Assembly: GCF_003351225.1 (NCBI RefSeq)
Contig: NZ_QQSY01000001.1
Coordinates: forward strand, 686,124 to 750,123
Direction: 5' to 3'
Source of the DNA: Dyella solisilvae
GTDB lineage: Bacteria; Pseudomonadota; Gammaproteobacteria; Xanthomonadales; Rhodanobacteraceae
Length of the DNA: 64,000 bases
Both the position numbers and the translations under genes were made by a program. This document shows positions 9,049-19,118 of the stretch, one piece after another. The first letter of the stretch is position 1, and each line of letters opens with the position of its first letter. The notes under the pieces were generated by a model. It saw only the letters and a list, made by a program, of their open reading frames with translations, was not told where the DNA came from and did no database searches.

Positions 9049-10392
9049 TCAGTCGATGGCCAGCGCCGGCGCGGCGCCGCTGACCTGCTGCAAGGCTTCC
9101 TGATAGAGACGCTCCTCATCGGCCAGGTGCTCGCGACTGAAGCGCACGGCGAGCGCGCACAACGAGCCGGCGATGACGAAGCCGCCGAGCACCATGAAGG
9201 TGTGTTGCACCGAGCCGGTGAATTTCTGCAGGAACCCGGCCGCCACCGCGCCAACGTTTCCGCCCGCGCCGATGATGCCGGTAACGCCGCCCAGCGCCTT
9301 GCGGTCGATGAAAGGCGCCAGCGCATAGGTCGCCCCGCACGCCATGTGGGTGAACAGGCCGAAGGCCAGCATCGCAGTTACCGCCGTGCGCGCGGCCTGT
9401 GCGTTCGAAAACCAAAGAAGCCCGACGCCCTCGCACAGCATCAGCACGCACAGGAGTCGAGTACGTGATTGCAGGCCCTGTCTTCGCGCGAGCCTGTCGG
9501 ACGCCACGCCTCCCATGGCGCGCGCAAACAGGGCGAGCAGGCCGAATCCGCCGACGGCCAACCCGGCGCTGCGCAGATCCAGTCCAAAACGGTCGATGTA
9601 GTAGGACGCCGCCACCCCGTGCACGAACAGTTCAATGCCGAAGCAACCCGCATAGGTGACGAACAGCATCCACACCCGGTAATTGCCGGCCGCCTGGCGA
9701 AATGCGGCCCAGCCACCCTGCTTACCGCTGCCCCCGGTGACGCCGCGTGCGCGCAACGCGCGGAAGTCGCCTTCCGGGGTGTCCTGCGTGAATTTCCAAT
9801 ACAGGATGCCCACGACCACCATCAGCACGCCGGGCAGCACCATGGCGATGCGCCAGCCCAGGCCTCCGCCCACGCCAAGCGCAAACAGCGCGGCGAGCAC
9901 CAGCGGCATTACTGCCTGCGCCGCGCCGCCGCCCGCATTGCCCCAGCCAGCCGCGGTTGCGTTGGCGGCGCCCACGACATTTGGCGCGAACATCACCGAG
10001 GTGTGGTACTGGGTGATCACGAAACCCGCGCCCACGGCGCCGATGGCCAGCCGCGCGACCAAGAACGAGGTGTAGCCCTGCACCAGCGCCATCCCGAATA
10101 CCGGGATGGCTCCGAGCAGCAACAGGCCTGTATAGGTGCGCCGCGGCCCCAGCCGGTCGCACAGCGGACCCACCAGCAGGCGCCCGAAGATGGTGACCGC
10201 GACCGCCGCGATGGTGATGTTGGCGACCTGATCGGGGCTTAGCCGGAACTCCGCCCTCACCAGGGGCATCAGCGGCGCCACGGCGAACCATGCAAAGAAG
10301 CATGCGAAGAACGCCATCCAGCTCAGATGGAACGCTCGCATCTGCGGCGTGCGCCATTGAAACAGTTCGATCCGCGTCGCCTTGCCCGACAT
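9049..10392 (-). CDS. narK: Nitrate/nitrite transporter, NarK/NNP family MFS
   Basis: A 447-residue, 12-helix major facilitator that imports nitrate or exchanges nitrate for nitrite across the inner membrane. Both glycine-rich nitrate-signature stretches of the NNP family are present (GWGNAGGGAAQAVMPLV in TM5, GIIGAGGNVGAVAAGF in TM11), as is the MFS loop 2-3 motif near GRLLVGPLCDRLGPRRTY. I chose the ATG at 10392 because GGAGG lies 4 nt upstream; the open frame to 10452 would run into the promoter. It is the first gene of the six-gene operon narK-nirB-nirD-nasA-cysG-hemD. Confidence 0.95.
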   Translation of the reverse strand: MSGKATRIELFQWRTPQMRAFHLSWMAFFACFFAWFAVAPLMPLVRAEFRLSPDQVANITIAAVAVTIFGRLLVGPLCDRLGPRRTYTGLLLLGAIPVFGMALVQGYTSFLVARLAIGAVGAGFVITQYHTSVMFAPNVVGAANATAAGWGNAGGGAAQAVMPLVLAALFALGVGGGLGWRIAMVLPGVLMVVVGILYWKFTQDTPEGDFRALRARGVTGGSGKQGGWAAFRQAAGNYRVWMLFVTYAGCFGIELFVHGVAASYYIDRFGLDLRSAGLAVGGFGLLALFARAMGGVASDRLARRQGLQSRTRLLCVLMLCEGVGLLWFSNAQAARTAVTAMLAFGLFTHMACGATYALAPFIDRKALGGVTGIIGAGGNVGAVAAGFLQKFTGSVQHTFMVLGGFVIAGSLCALAVRFSREHLADEERLYQEALQQVSGAAPALAID

Positions 10393-10471
10393 AACACCTC
10401 CGCCCGAAGATGACGAATCGCCCCATGCGCACCGCCTTGCGGCGGCGGCCATTGGTCGCCCATATGTTGCT

Positions 10472-10487
10472 TAGCAACACATATGCC
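10472..10487 (-). promoter_or_regulatory. Sigma-54 (-24/-12) promoter of the nitrate operon
   Basis: On the minus strand the sequence reads TGGCATATGTGTTGCT. It matches the RpoN consensus TGGCACR-N4-TTGCW at every informative base except C to T at position 6, and the GG and GC pairs are separated by exactly 10 nt. The predicted transcription start is near 10461, about 70 nt before the narK ATG. The -12 half also lies inside a perfect 7-1-7 palindrome, TGTTGCT-T-AGCAACA (10464-10478), that could bind a repressor. Confidence 0.75.
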
Positions 10488-10523
10488 AGTGGTCGATCTC
10501 GCCGAAAAACACGGACTTGGCGA

Positions 10524-10537
10524 ATTTCTCGAGAAAT
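10524..10537. promoter_or_regulatory. 14-bp perfect palindrome between sigma-54 promoter and NtrC site
   Basis: ATTTCTCGAGAAAT is a perfect palindrome lying between the -24 box and the NtrC-like site of the nitrate promoter, in the position where IHF or a second regulator often binds. No specific protein can be assigned. The rest of 10393-10728 holds the divergent upstream region of mutS, in which I see no clear -35/-10 pair. Confidence 0.35.
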
Positions 10538-10582
10538 GTCGGCCGATTTCGTGCACCAGCCATGGCCTAACACCCGGCAGCT

Positions 10583-10599
10583 TGCACCACCGCAGTGCA
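10583..10599. promoter_or_regulatory. NtrC-binding site upstream of narK
   Basis: TGCACC-ACCGC-AGTGCA matches the NtrC enhancer consensus TGCACC-N5-GGTGCA at 11 of 12 bases and the core GCACY-N5-RGTGC perfectly. Its centre (10591) is about 130 bp upstream of the start predicted from the sigma-54 promoter, a usual distance for NtrC enhancers. The two signals together suggest induction of the nitrate operon under nitrogen limitation. Confidence 0.75.
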
Positions 10600-10728
10600 G
10601 CAAATACCCCAACAGTTATGAGTGGCCGCCAGCGACATCCGCTCAACAAGCCGTGGCCGAACCGCTAAAGTGAGCGCCTTTGACCGGCGCCGCGACGCCG
10701 GCGGGCAACATCAGGACACCGCGCAGGA

Positions 10729-13305
10729 ATGGCCGAGAACAGCACCGAACACACCCCACTCATGCGCCAGTACCTGGGCGCCAAGGCCGAGCACCCGGAC
10801 GTGCTGCTGTTCTTCCGCATGGGGGACTTCTACGAGCTGTTCTACGACGACGCGCGCAAGGCAGCGCGGCTGCTGGACATCACGCTGACCCAGCGTGGCC
10901 AGTCCGCGGGTCAGCCCATTCCCATGGCCGGCGTGCCGTATCACGCGGTGGAGAACTACCTGGCGCGGCTGGTGCGGCTGGGCGAGTCGGTGGCGATCTG
11001 CGAGCAGATCGGCGATCCGGCGCTGGCCAAGGGTCCGGTCGAACGCAAGGTGGTTCGCATCGTCACGCCGGGCACGGTGACCGATGCCGCGCTGCTCGAG
11101 GAGCGCCGCGACAACCTGCTGATGGCGATCTCGGCTGGCGCGCATGGCGCCTATGGCCTCGCCTGGGTCGATCTGGCCAGCGGCCGCTTCCTGCTGAGCG
11201 AGGTTCCGAGCGCCGAAGCACTGGCTTCCGAACTGGCGCGCCTGCAGCCGGCCGAGACGCTGGTCGGTGAAGATGTGGCGTGGCCGAAGTTCGTCAGCTC
11301 CCTCCCCGGCCTGCGCAAGCGTCCGCCGTGGCATTTCGATGGGGACGCCGCGCGACGCGAACTCAATCGCTTCTTCGGCACGCGCGACCTCGGCGGCTTC
11401 GGCGTGGACCGCCTGCCGCTGGCGATCGCCGCGGCCGGCTGCCTGCTCGGCTATGTGGAAGAGACGCAGAAGAGCGCGCTGCCGCACCTGTCCGGCATGG
11501 CGGTGGAAAGCGCGGGCGAAACCATCGCGCTCGACGCCGCCACGCGCCGCAATCTCGAACTGGATACGCATCCCAGCGGGCGCACCGAACACACCCTGCT
11601 CGGCGTGCTGGACGAATCGGTGACGCCGATGGGCGCCCGCCTGCTGCGTCGCTGGCTCAACCGCCCGCTGCGTTCGCGCGAGCTGCTGCGCAGCCGCCAT
11701 CAGGCGATCGGCACGCTGATCGACAACCGCCAGTACGAAGCGCTGCGTGAGCAGCTGCGCGGCATCGGCGACCTGGAACGCATTCTTGCGCGCGTGGCGC
11801 TGCGTTCTGCACGTCCGCGCGATCTGTCCACCCTGCGCGACGGATTGGCTGCGGCGCCGGAGTTGCGCGCCCTGATCGCTTCACTCGACAGCCCGTTGCT
11901 GCATGCGCTGGTCGAACGCATCGGCGACCACGCCGGCACCGCCGCCCTGCTCGCACGCGCCGTGGTGCCGCAACCGCCCGTACTCCAGCGCGACGGTGGC
12001 GTGATCGCCGACGGCTACGACGCCGAACTCGACGAGCTGCGCCGCCTCTCCACCCACGCTGACCAGTACCTGGTCGAGCTGGAAGAACGCGAGAAGGCCG
12101 CCAGCGGCATCCCGACGCTGAAGGTCGGCTACAACCGCGTGCATGGCTATTACATCGAGATCAGCAAGGGCCAGGCCGACAAGGCGCCCACGCACTACAC
12201 GCGCCGCCAGACCACCAAGAACGCCGAGCGCTACATCACCGAGGAACTGAAGACCTTCGAGGACAAGGTGCTCTCGGCCAAGGAACGCTCGCTGATGCGC
12301 GAGCGCGCGTTGTACGAGGCCTTGATCGACACGCTGATCGGCGAACTCGAACCGCTGAAGAACGCCGCCTCCGCGATGGCGGAGCTGGACGTGCTCGCCA
12401 CGTTGGCGGAACGCGCCTCGACGCTCGACTGGAGCGCACCCGAGCTTACCGATGAGCCCGGCATCGCAATCGAGCGTGGACGTCACCCCGTGGTGGAGAA
12501 GGTGCGCGACGAGCCATTCGAGCCGAACGACCTCGCGCTCGACGACAGCCGCCGCATGCTGGTGATCACCGGCCCGAACATGGGCGGTAAGTCCACCTAT
12601 ATGCGCCAGAACGCGCTGATCGTGCTGCTCGCGCATATCGGCAGCTATGTGCCGGCTTCGCGCGCGCTGATCGGTCCCATCGATCGCATCTTCACCCGCA
12701 TCGGCGCGGGCGACGACCTTTCGCGCGGCCAGTCCACCTTCATGGTCGAGATGAGCGAGACGGCCAACATCCTGCACAACGCCACCGAGCACAGCCTGGT
12801 GTTGATGGACGAGGTGGGACGCGGCACCAGCACCTACGACGGTCTTGCGCTGGCGCGCGCCGCCGCCGTGCATCTGGCGGCGAGCAGCCGCTCGTACACC
12901 TTGTTCGCCACGCACTACTTCGAGCTGACCGAGCTGGCCAACGAATATCCGTCCATCGCCAACGTGCACCTGGACGCTGTCGAGTACGGCGAACAACTGG
13001 TGTTCATGCACGCGGTGAAGGAAGGCCCGGCCAACCGCAGCTTCGGCCTGCAGGTCGCCGCGTTGGCCGGTCTGCCCCGTTCGGTGATCGCCGATGCGCG
13101 GCGCACGCTGGCGGAACTGGAGCGCGGCATGTACCAGCAAGCCTCGGCCGCCACCACCAAGACCCCGGCGCAGGAATCGCCGCAGCTTGGTTTGTTCGCC
13201 GCCGCACCATCCGTGGTGGAGCGCGCACTCGAAGGCATCGACCCCGACGCGCTGTCGCCCCGCGAGGCGCTGGAAGCGCTGTACCGGCTGAAGGCGCTCA
13301 CCTGA
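10729..13305 (+). CDS. mutS: DNA mismatch repair ATPase MutS
   Basis: An 858-residue mismatch sensor that binds mispaired bases and recruits MutL. Near the N-terminus [10 protein letters not shown] holds the F34-Y35-E36 mismatch-wedging motif. The ABC-type ATPase has its P-loop GPNMGGKS at about residues 615-622 and the Walker B/signature stretch [15 protein letters not shown]-terminal QLGLF pentapeptide near residue 823 is a beta-clamp-binding motif. Length equals that of E. coli MutS (853) within a few residues. It is transcribed alone, divergently from the nitrate operon. Confidence 0.98.
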   Translation: MAENSTEHTPLMRQYLGAKAEHPDVLLFFRMGDFYELFYDDARKAARLLDITLTQRGQSAGQPIPMAGVPYHAVENYLARLVRLGESVAICEQIGDPALAKGPVERKVVRIVTPGTVTDAALLEERRDNLLMAISAGAHGAYGLAWVDLASGRFLLSEVPSAEALASELARLQPAETLVGEDVAWPKFVSSLPGLRKRPPWHFDGDAARRELNRFFGTRDLGGFGVDRLPLAIAAAGCLLGYVEETQKSALPHLSGMAVESAGETIALDAATRRNLELDTHPSGRTEHTLLGVLDESVTPMGARLLRRWLNRPLRSRELLRSRHQAIGTLIDNRQYEALREQLRGIGDLERILARVALRSARPRDLSTLRDGLAAAPELRALIASLDSPLLHALVERIGDHAGTAALLARAVVPQPPVLQRDGGVIADGYDAELDELRRLSTHADQYLVELEEREKAASGIPTLKVGYNRVHGYYIEISKGQADKAPTHYTRRQTTKNAERYITEELKTFEDKVLSAKERSLMRERALYEALIDTLIGELEPLKNAASAMAELDVLATLAERASTLDWSAPELTDEPGIAIERGRHPVVEKVRDEPFEPNDLALDDSRRMLVITGPNMGGKSTYMRQNALIVLLAHIGSYVPASRALIGPIDRIFTRIGAGDDLSRGQSTFMVEMSETANILHNATEHSLVLMDEVGRGTSTYDGLALARAAAVHLAASSRSYTLFATHYFELTELANEYPSIANVHLDAVEYGEQLVFMHAVKEGPANRSFGLQVAALAGLPRSVIADARRTLAELERGMYQQASAATTKTPAQESPQLGLFAAAPSVVERALEGIDPDALSPREALEALYRLKALT

Positions 13306-13312
13306 AGCTGCT

Positions 13313-13346
13313 GGCGGGCCCCTGCGTTGAGCGCAGCGGGCCCGCC
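13313..13346 (+). terminator. Hairpin after mutS
   Basis: GGCGGGCCC-CTGCG-TTGAG-CGCAG-C-GGGCCCGCC forms a 14-bp stem with one bulged C and a 5-nt loop, starting 8 nt after the mutS stop. No T-run follows, so termination may need Rho or the hairpin may only protect the 3' end. The next 340 bases (13347-13690) hold no gene that I can support. Confidence 0.55.
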
Positions 13347-13694
13347 TCTCGAGGCCCCACCGCCTGGCGGTCGCCGAGCATCACTCTCCCCTGCAAACTG
13401 ACGAGCGCCCGGCAGCGGGCGTGAACTCGTCCGCGCACGGCGCAACGCCGTCGACGCAACTGACCCCACGGAAACTCTCCTCGTTCCCTCCACGCGGGCC
13501 ACGACGCACCGCATCGATGCCGACGCGGCCACTGGCCTGTCTTCATGCATGGCGGATGTTGACCAACCCGCATCACGGCCAGGGCCGGGAGCGGTTGAAG
13601 GCGTTGCGCTTAACGCAATGTCACGCTTCTCGTCACGTCTTCATCACCGCGGCGAAGGCCAAGCTTCAGGGGTTGTCTCCGCATGCGCATGCTC

Positions 13695-13731
13695 ATAGTC
13701 CGCGCCTATGAAATGCATCGAAAAAATCAAA
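13695..13731 (+). promoter_or_regulatory. OxyR-like operator of katG
   Basis: Four quarter-sites at the exact OxyR spacing: ATAG-N7-CTAT-N7-ATCG-N7-CAAA, against the consensus ATAG-N7-CTAT-N7-ATAG-N7-CTAT (13 of 16 bases; the first two quarters are perfect). It abuts the -35 box of the putative katG promoter, the position expected for OxyR activation by hydrogen peroxide. Confidence 0.65.
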
Positions 13732-13760
13732 TTCCGCGAGCCACTCGGCCTGCGTAGAGT
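13732..13760 (+). promoter_or_regulatory. Putative katG promoter
   Basis: TTCCGC (13732-13737), a 17-nt spacer and TAGAGT (13755-13760) make a weak sigma-70-type promoter directly downstream of the OxyR-like site. A weak -35 box is typical of activator-dependent promoters. A start near 13767 would leave a 5' leader of about 260 nt before katG. Confidence 0.45.
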
Positions 13761-13812
13761 CTCAAGAGAGACGAGCATTCGTCCGCCTCACCCTGCGACC
13801 AAGGAGCACGTC

Positions 13813-13824
13813 ATGAGTGCATAG
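13813..13824 (+). other. Three-codon minigene in the katG leader
   Basis: AAGGAG, a 6-nt spacer and ATG-AGT-GCA-TAG form a translatable three-residue ORF (MSA) with a much better ribosome site than katG itself. It lies 207 nt before the katG start. It could be a regulatory uORF or the relic of a truncated gene: the same frame stays open after the TAG until 14042 and overlaps the katG start. Confidence 0.3.
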
Positions 13825-13853
13825 CGCAGAGTCCTCGCCCGTGCATCGGGTGA

Positions 13854-16211
<2,358 letters not shown>

Positions 16212-16231
16212 TCACTATCGGCAGCAGCCGG

Positions 16232-16249
16232 CCTGGCGCTGACGCCAGG
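16232..16249. repeat. Small perfect hairpin after katG
   Basis: CCTGGCG-CTGA-CGCCAGG is a perfect 7-bp stem with a tetraloop, 20 nt after the katG stop and 8 nt before the main terminator. It probably stabilises the mRNA end. Confidence 0.5.
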
Positions 16250-16257
16250 GAAATCAA

Positions 16258-16289
16258 GGGCGGCCATCCGTGAGGGTGGCCGCCCTTTT
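16258..16289 (+). terminator. Rho-independent terminator of katG
   Basis: A 12-bp stem (GGGCGGCCATCC paired with GGGTGGCCGCCC, one G-T pair) closed by a GTGA tetraloop and followed by TTTT. It is also the 3' boundary for the convergent response-regulator gene that ends at 16322. Confidence 0.85.
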
Positions 16290-16321
16290 CTTGCCGGCAT
16301 GAGGGGTGCCGGCGCGAACCT

Positions 16322-16906
16322 TCAGGCAGCAAGCTCCGGCGCCTGGCCGCCCTCGGGCAGCTCGGCGGTGGCATTCGCCAGCATGTCGGGGATCGCCTCC
16401 ACCGGCACGGTGACTGGCAGGCTCACCACGGTCGCCACCTCGCGCGCCGGCAACCGTCCCAGGCGTACAAGGCGATCGATGCTGCCGGCAACCTCGCCCT
16501 GGCCGAACGGCTTGCTGATGAAGTCGTCGGCGCCGAAGCGCTGCACGTAGAACTGCTCGGTCGCCTGCTGGTTGCCGCTGATCATCACGATGGGAATGTG
16601 CTCGGTCAGCGGGTCGTGGCGCAGCGAGCGCAGCACGGCAAAGCCATTGATGCCGGGCAGCACGATGTCCAGGAAGATCATCGCCGGCGGGTCCTGGCGA
16701 ACCAGCTCCAGGGCGCTCTCGCCGTCCACGGCGCGGACCACCTGGTAACCGTCCACTTCCAGCATCCGGCCCAGCACCGCGCGGATGGTCGCCGAATCGT
16801 CCACGACCAACACCCGGGCGCCCTGCGGCGCCTTGCGCATCGGTTCCGGCGGCCGAGCCTGTGTCGCCGCCCCAAGCCAACGCTTCAGGAAAGCCAAGCC
16901 CGTCAT
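16322..16906 (-). CDS. Single-domain response regulator
   Basis: A 194-residue receiver protein without a DNA-binding output domain. The receiver spans about residues 30-150: acidic pair D36-D37 (VLVVDDSATIRAVL), phosphoacceptor D80 (IFLDIVLPGINGF), S110 and K132 (FISKPF). This resembles PilG/PilH/CheY-type proteins. An N-terminal 25-residue basic extension and a C-terminal Ala/Glu/Pro-rich tail flank the domain. I chose the ATG at 16906 because GGAGG is 6 nt upstream; a second ATG at 16912 overlaps that site. No kinase lies nearby, so the partner is unknown. Confidence 0.85.
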   Translation of the reverse strand: MTGLAFLKRWLGAATQARPPEPMRKAPQGARVLVVDDSATIRAVLGRMLEVDGYQVVRAVDGESALELVRQDPPAMIFLDIVLPGINGFAVLRSLRHDPLTEHIPIVMISGNQQATEQFYVQRFGADDFISKPFGQGEVAGSIDRLVRLGRLPAREVATVVSLPVTVPVEAIPDMLANATAELPEGGQAPELAA

Positions 16907-17007
16907 AGTCATCCTCCAGCTTCAGGTCGTTGGAAGGCCGCTCCTGTGCGGCGTTTCCTTGGACGAGATGCTCCCGCAGAACCGCGGCCGGTTCTGCGAT
17001 GGGTGAC

Positions 17008-17406
17008 TCACATGAAATCCTTAAGGCGTCGCAATTCTCGACGTGCCTGCTTGTCCGGACGCCCTGGCGGGGCCATCGCGCCCACTAACTTGCGCTGGGC
17101 TTGCGCCGCCAGGCGGGCGGCGATGCTGGACTCGCTCTCGCAGTACAGCGCCTGTGCGACCGGGGCCGGCCCACGTTGCTCGGACAGCGCCAGCACCTCC
17201 ACTTCCAGGCGTTCCTCGCCGCGACTGATGCGGAAGACGTCGCCTACGTGCACGGCCTTGGCTGGCTTGCAGGCGCCGTCATTGAGGTCGATCTTGCCGC
17301 CGTCGATGGCCTGCTTGGCGAGGCTGCGGGTCTTGAAGAATCGCGCGGCCCAGAGCCACACGTCGGCGCGCACGCTGGGCGCGTCTGGAGTCGGGGATGA
17401 AGACAT
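17008..17406 (-). CDS. hslR: S4-domain RNA-binding protein Hsp15
   Basis: A 132-residue protein of the Hsp15 family, which binds 50S subunits carrying stalled nascent chains after heat shock and helps recycle them. The S4 RNA-binding domain covers about residues 12-60 (VRADVWLWAARFFKTRSLAKQAI, then the GGKIDLNDGACKPAKAVHVGD loop, given here in pieces). A basic C-terminus ends RRELRRLKDFM, as in homologues. The start MSSSPTPDAPS at 17406 is inferred from the family; upstream codons in frame are not conserved in character. It precedes the RR gene on the same strand by 101 bp. Confidence 0.9.
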   Translation of the reverse strand: MSSSPTPDAPSVRADVWLWAARFFKTRSLAKQAIDGGKIDLNDGACKPAKAVHVGDVFRISRGEERLEVEVLALSEQRGPAPVAQALYCESESSIAARLAAQAQRKLVGAMAPPGRPDKQARRELRRLKDFM

Positions 17407-17501
17407 GCGCCGTATTCTCCCCCAAACCTCCCGCCGTGGGGCGCATGCTGCGCGCAAGCGCCCAGCGCAGCGCGTGACAACCGCGTACGGCGGATGCGCC
17501 C

Positions 17502-17858
17502 TTACAGCGCCGTGCCCTGGTGGAAGACCATCTGCCATTGGCCTTCGCGCCGCCGCCAGATCGAGCTGCGCAGCGAGTCGGCCTCGGGGCGCTCCGCCGT
17601 CGCGAAGCGGTGGGCGCGGTAGGTCACCAGCGCCACGTCGTCGGCCAGCGGGGTGAGGCGAAAGTCGCTCACGCTTCGTGGCGAAAAGGTCTCGCCGTGC
17701 AAGGCGGCGATCACGCTCTCTCGCGCCCACACCGTGCCGGACACACCAAACTCGACGAAGTCCTCGGCGATCAGCCGCCGAAGCGCCTGTGCATCGGCGC
17801 GAACGTCCTGCCGGTGAAGCTGCATCTCCAGGTCGAGCAGGTGTTCGGCCAGATCCAT
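17502..17858 (-). CDS. NTF2-like (SnoaL/DUF4440) protein
   Basis: A 118-residue single-domain protein with the cone-shaped NTF2-like pattern: an N-terminal helix with LRRLIAEDFVEFGVSG, then the strands LADDVALVTYRAHR and SSIWRRREGQWQMVFHQGT. The family includes small isomerases, hydrolases and proteins of unknown role, so no reaction can be given. The start lies 4 bp after the stop of the AEC transporter gene, which suggests co-transcription. Confidence 0.8.
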   Translation of the reverse strand: MDLAEHLLDLEMQLHRQDVRADAQALRRLIAEDFVEFGVSGTVWARESVIAALHGETFSPRSVSDFRLTPLADDVALVTYRAHRFATAERPEADSLRSSIWRRREGQWQMVFHQGTAL

Positions 17859-17862
17859 CGCA

Positions 17863-18765
17863 TCACCCGCCCAGCAGCAGGTTGGCCAGGGGCACCGTGG
17901 CCAGCGACAACACGATGCCAGCGCCGAGGATGGTGTTCGCCAGCGCGGGTTCCAGCCGGTGTTCGTCGGCCAGGATCGCGGCGGAAATCATCGGCGCCAT
18001 CGCCGCCTGCAGGACGCCCACGGTCAGCGTGAGTCCACCCACGCCAGCCGCACGACCCAGCAGCCATGCCGCCAGCGGCGCCAGAGCCAGCTTCCAGCCC
18101 AGGCCAAGCACCAATGCGGACCGCTGCCCCGGGCGCAAATGGAACTTGAACTGCAGTCCCACCGAGAACAGCGCCAGCGGCGTCAGTGTCGCCCCGATCG
18201 GCACGAATACGTCGTCCGCCCATGCCGGCCAGCCACCCAGCGCACCGGCGATGACGCCGACCACCAGGGCCAGGAACGCGGGAAAACTCAGGATGCGTCG
18301 CGCGATCACCGCCGGTTGCGGCGACTTGCCCGCATACCACGACGCCACCGCCACGCCAGCCGAAGACAGCAGCGGAAAGCAGCCGAGCTGGTCTGCAACC
18401 ACCGCTAGCGCCAGCCCCTCCTTGCCGTGCAGCGCCTGCATCATGGGATAGCCCATGAACGAGGTGTTGCCCAGACCGCATACCAGGGTCAGCGCGCCGA
18501 CGCGTTCGCGCGACCAACCCAGCCAACGCCCCAGCGTCGCGAACAGCAACCAGGCGCCAAAGAACACCACCCACATCGCCGCCACGGGAAACCACAGCTG
18601 CGCGTCGATCTTCACGCGCGGCATCAGTTCCAGCACCAGCGCCGGCAACGCGATGTTGATCACCCACCAGTTGATGCCGTGGACGATGCCGGAAGGTGGC
18701 TTGGCGAAACGCGCCACCAGCGCGCCGAGCAACAGGCAGGTGAACAACAACAGCAGCGCGCTCAT
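17863..18765 (-). CDS. AEC-family transporter
   Basis: A 300-residue inner-membrane protein of the auxin efflux carrier family with about ten predicted helices in two inverted bundles. Typical features are the N-terminal LLLGALVARFAKPPSG, the unwound segment CGLGNTSFMGYPM, and the C-terminal bundle with GATLTPLALFSVGLQFKF and LQAAMAPMISAAIL. Family members move malonate, malate or other organic acids; the substrate here is unknown. A terminator-like hairpin lies directly upstream of the start codon. Confidence 0.9.
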   Translation of the reverse strand: MSALLLLFTCLLLGALVARFAKPPSGIVHGINWWVINIALPALVLELMPRVKIDAQLWFPVAAMWVVFFGAWLLFATLGRWLGWSRERVGALTLVCGLGNTSFMGYPMMQALHGKEGLALAVVADQLGCFPLLSSAGVAVASWYAGKSPQPAVIARRILSFPAFLALVVGVIAGALGGWPAWADDVFVPIGATLTPLALFSVGLQFKFHLRPGQRSALVLGLGWKLALAPLAAWLLGRAAGVGGLTLTVGVLQAAMAPMISAAILADEHRLEPALANTILGAGIVLSLATVPLANLLLGG

Positions 18766-18775
18766 GGATTTCCCG

Positions 18776-18808
18776 CAAAAAGAGACGGCCGCAGTATAGC
18801 GGCCGTCT
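18776..18808 (-). terminator. Terminator-like hairpin just before the AEC start codon
   Basis: On the minus strand AGACGGCCGC-TATACT-GCGGCCGTCT forms a perfect 10-bp stem (18783-18808) followed by CTTTTTG, ending only about 10 nt before the AEC ATG. It could terminate readthrough from htpG or act as an attenuator in the AEC leader. Confidence 0.6.
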
Positions 18809-18881
18809 GCAGTTGCCCTTGGGGAGGCTAGTCAGGGCACTTCCATAGCCGCCTTGTCTCGCCTATCGATCAACTATCGCG

Positions 18882-18927
18882 CTCGCGAAAGACAGGCCAC
18901 TGCATTTGTCCTGTCTCGCGAAAGACA
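18882..18927. repeat. 13-bp direct repeat in the AEC upstream region
   Basis: CTCGCGAAAGACA occurs at 18882-18894 and again at 18915-18927, 33 bp apart (three helical turns). The second copy is part of the dyad TGTCT-N6-AGACA (18912-18927). The spacing suggests a regulator binding on one face of the DNA upstream of the AEC gene. Confidence 0.4.
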
Positions 18928-19048
18928 CTGGATCCCGGCTCTTGCCCCCTTTTGCGGGTTCGCCGGGATGACGACTCGGTGACTCGGCAGCCTCTTGGCT
19001 CGTCATTCCGGCGAACCCCAAAGAGGGGGCAAGCGCCGGAATCCAGTG
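18926..19048. repeat. Long imperfect inverted repeat (49-bp arms)
   Basis: Arms 18926-18974 and 19000-19048 are reverse complements at 43 of 49 positions, with a 25-bp centre. They begin and end with CACTGGAT/ATCCAGTG and contain CGCCGG(A/G)ATGACGA. The element fills most of the 353-bp gap between htpG and the AEC gene. A relative with the same CTGGATTCCGGC...GCCGGAATGACG ends lies at 39197-39291, so this looks like a dispersed palindromic family. Confidence 0.85.
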
Positions 19049-19118
19049 ACTTTGGCACGAGGCCCGAAAACGGCCATTCCGAGCGCACTTCAAGGCAAGC
19101 GAGCCCCTCTCCGATCAA

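Noticed and set aside
10427-10448. Hairpin in the narK leader as an ANTAR (NasT/NasR) antiterminator site
   Set aside because: The stem is only 5-6 bp and the 6-nt loop GCGCAA lacks the A1 and G4 expected of ANTAR targets; no second hairpin was found.
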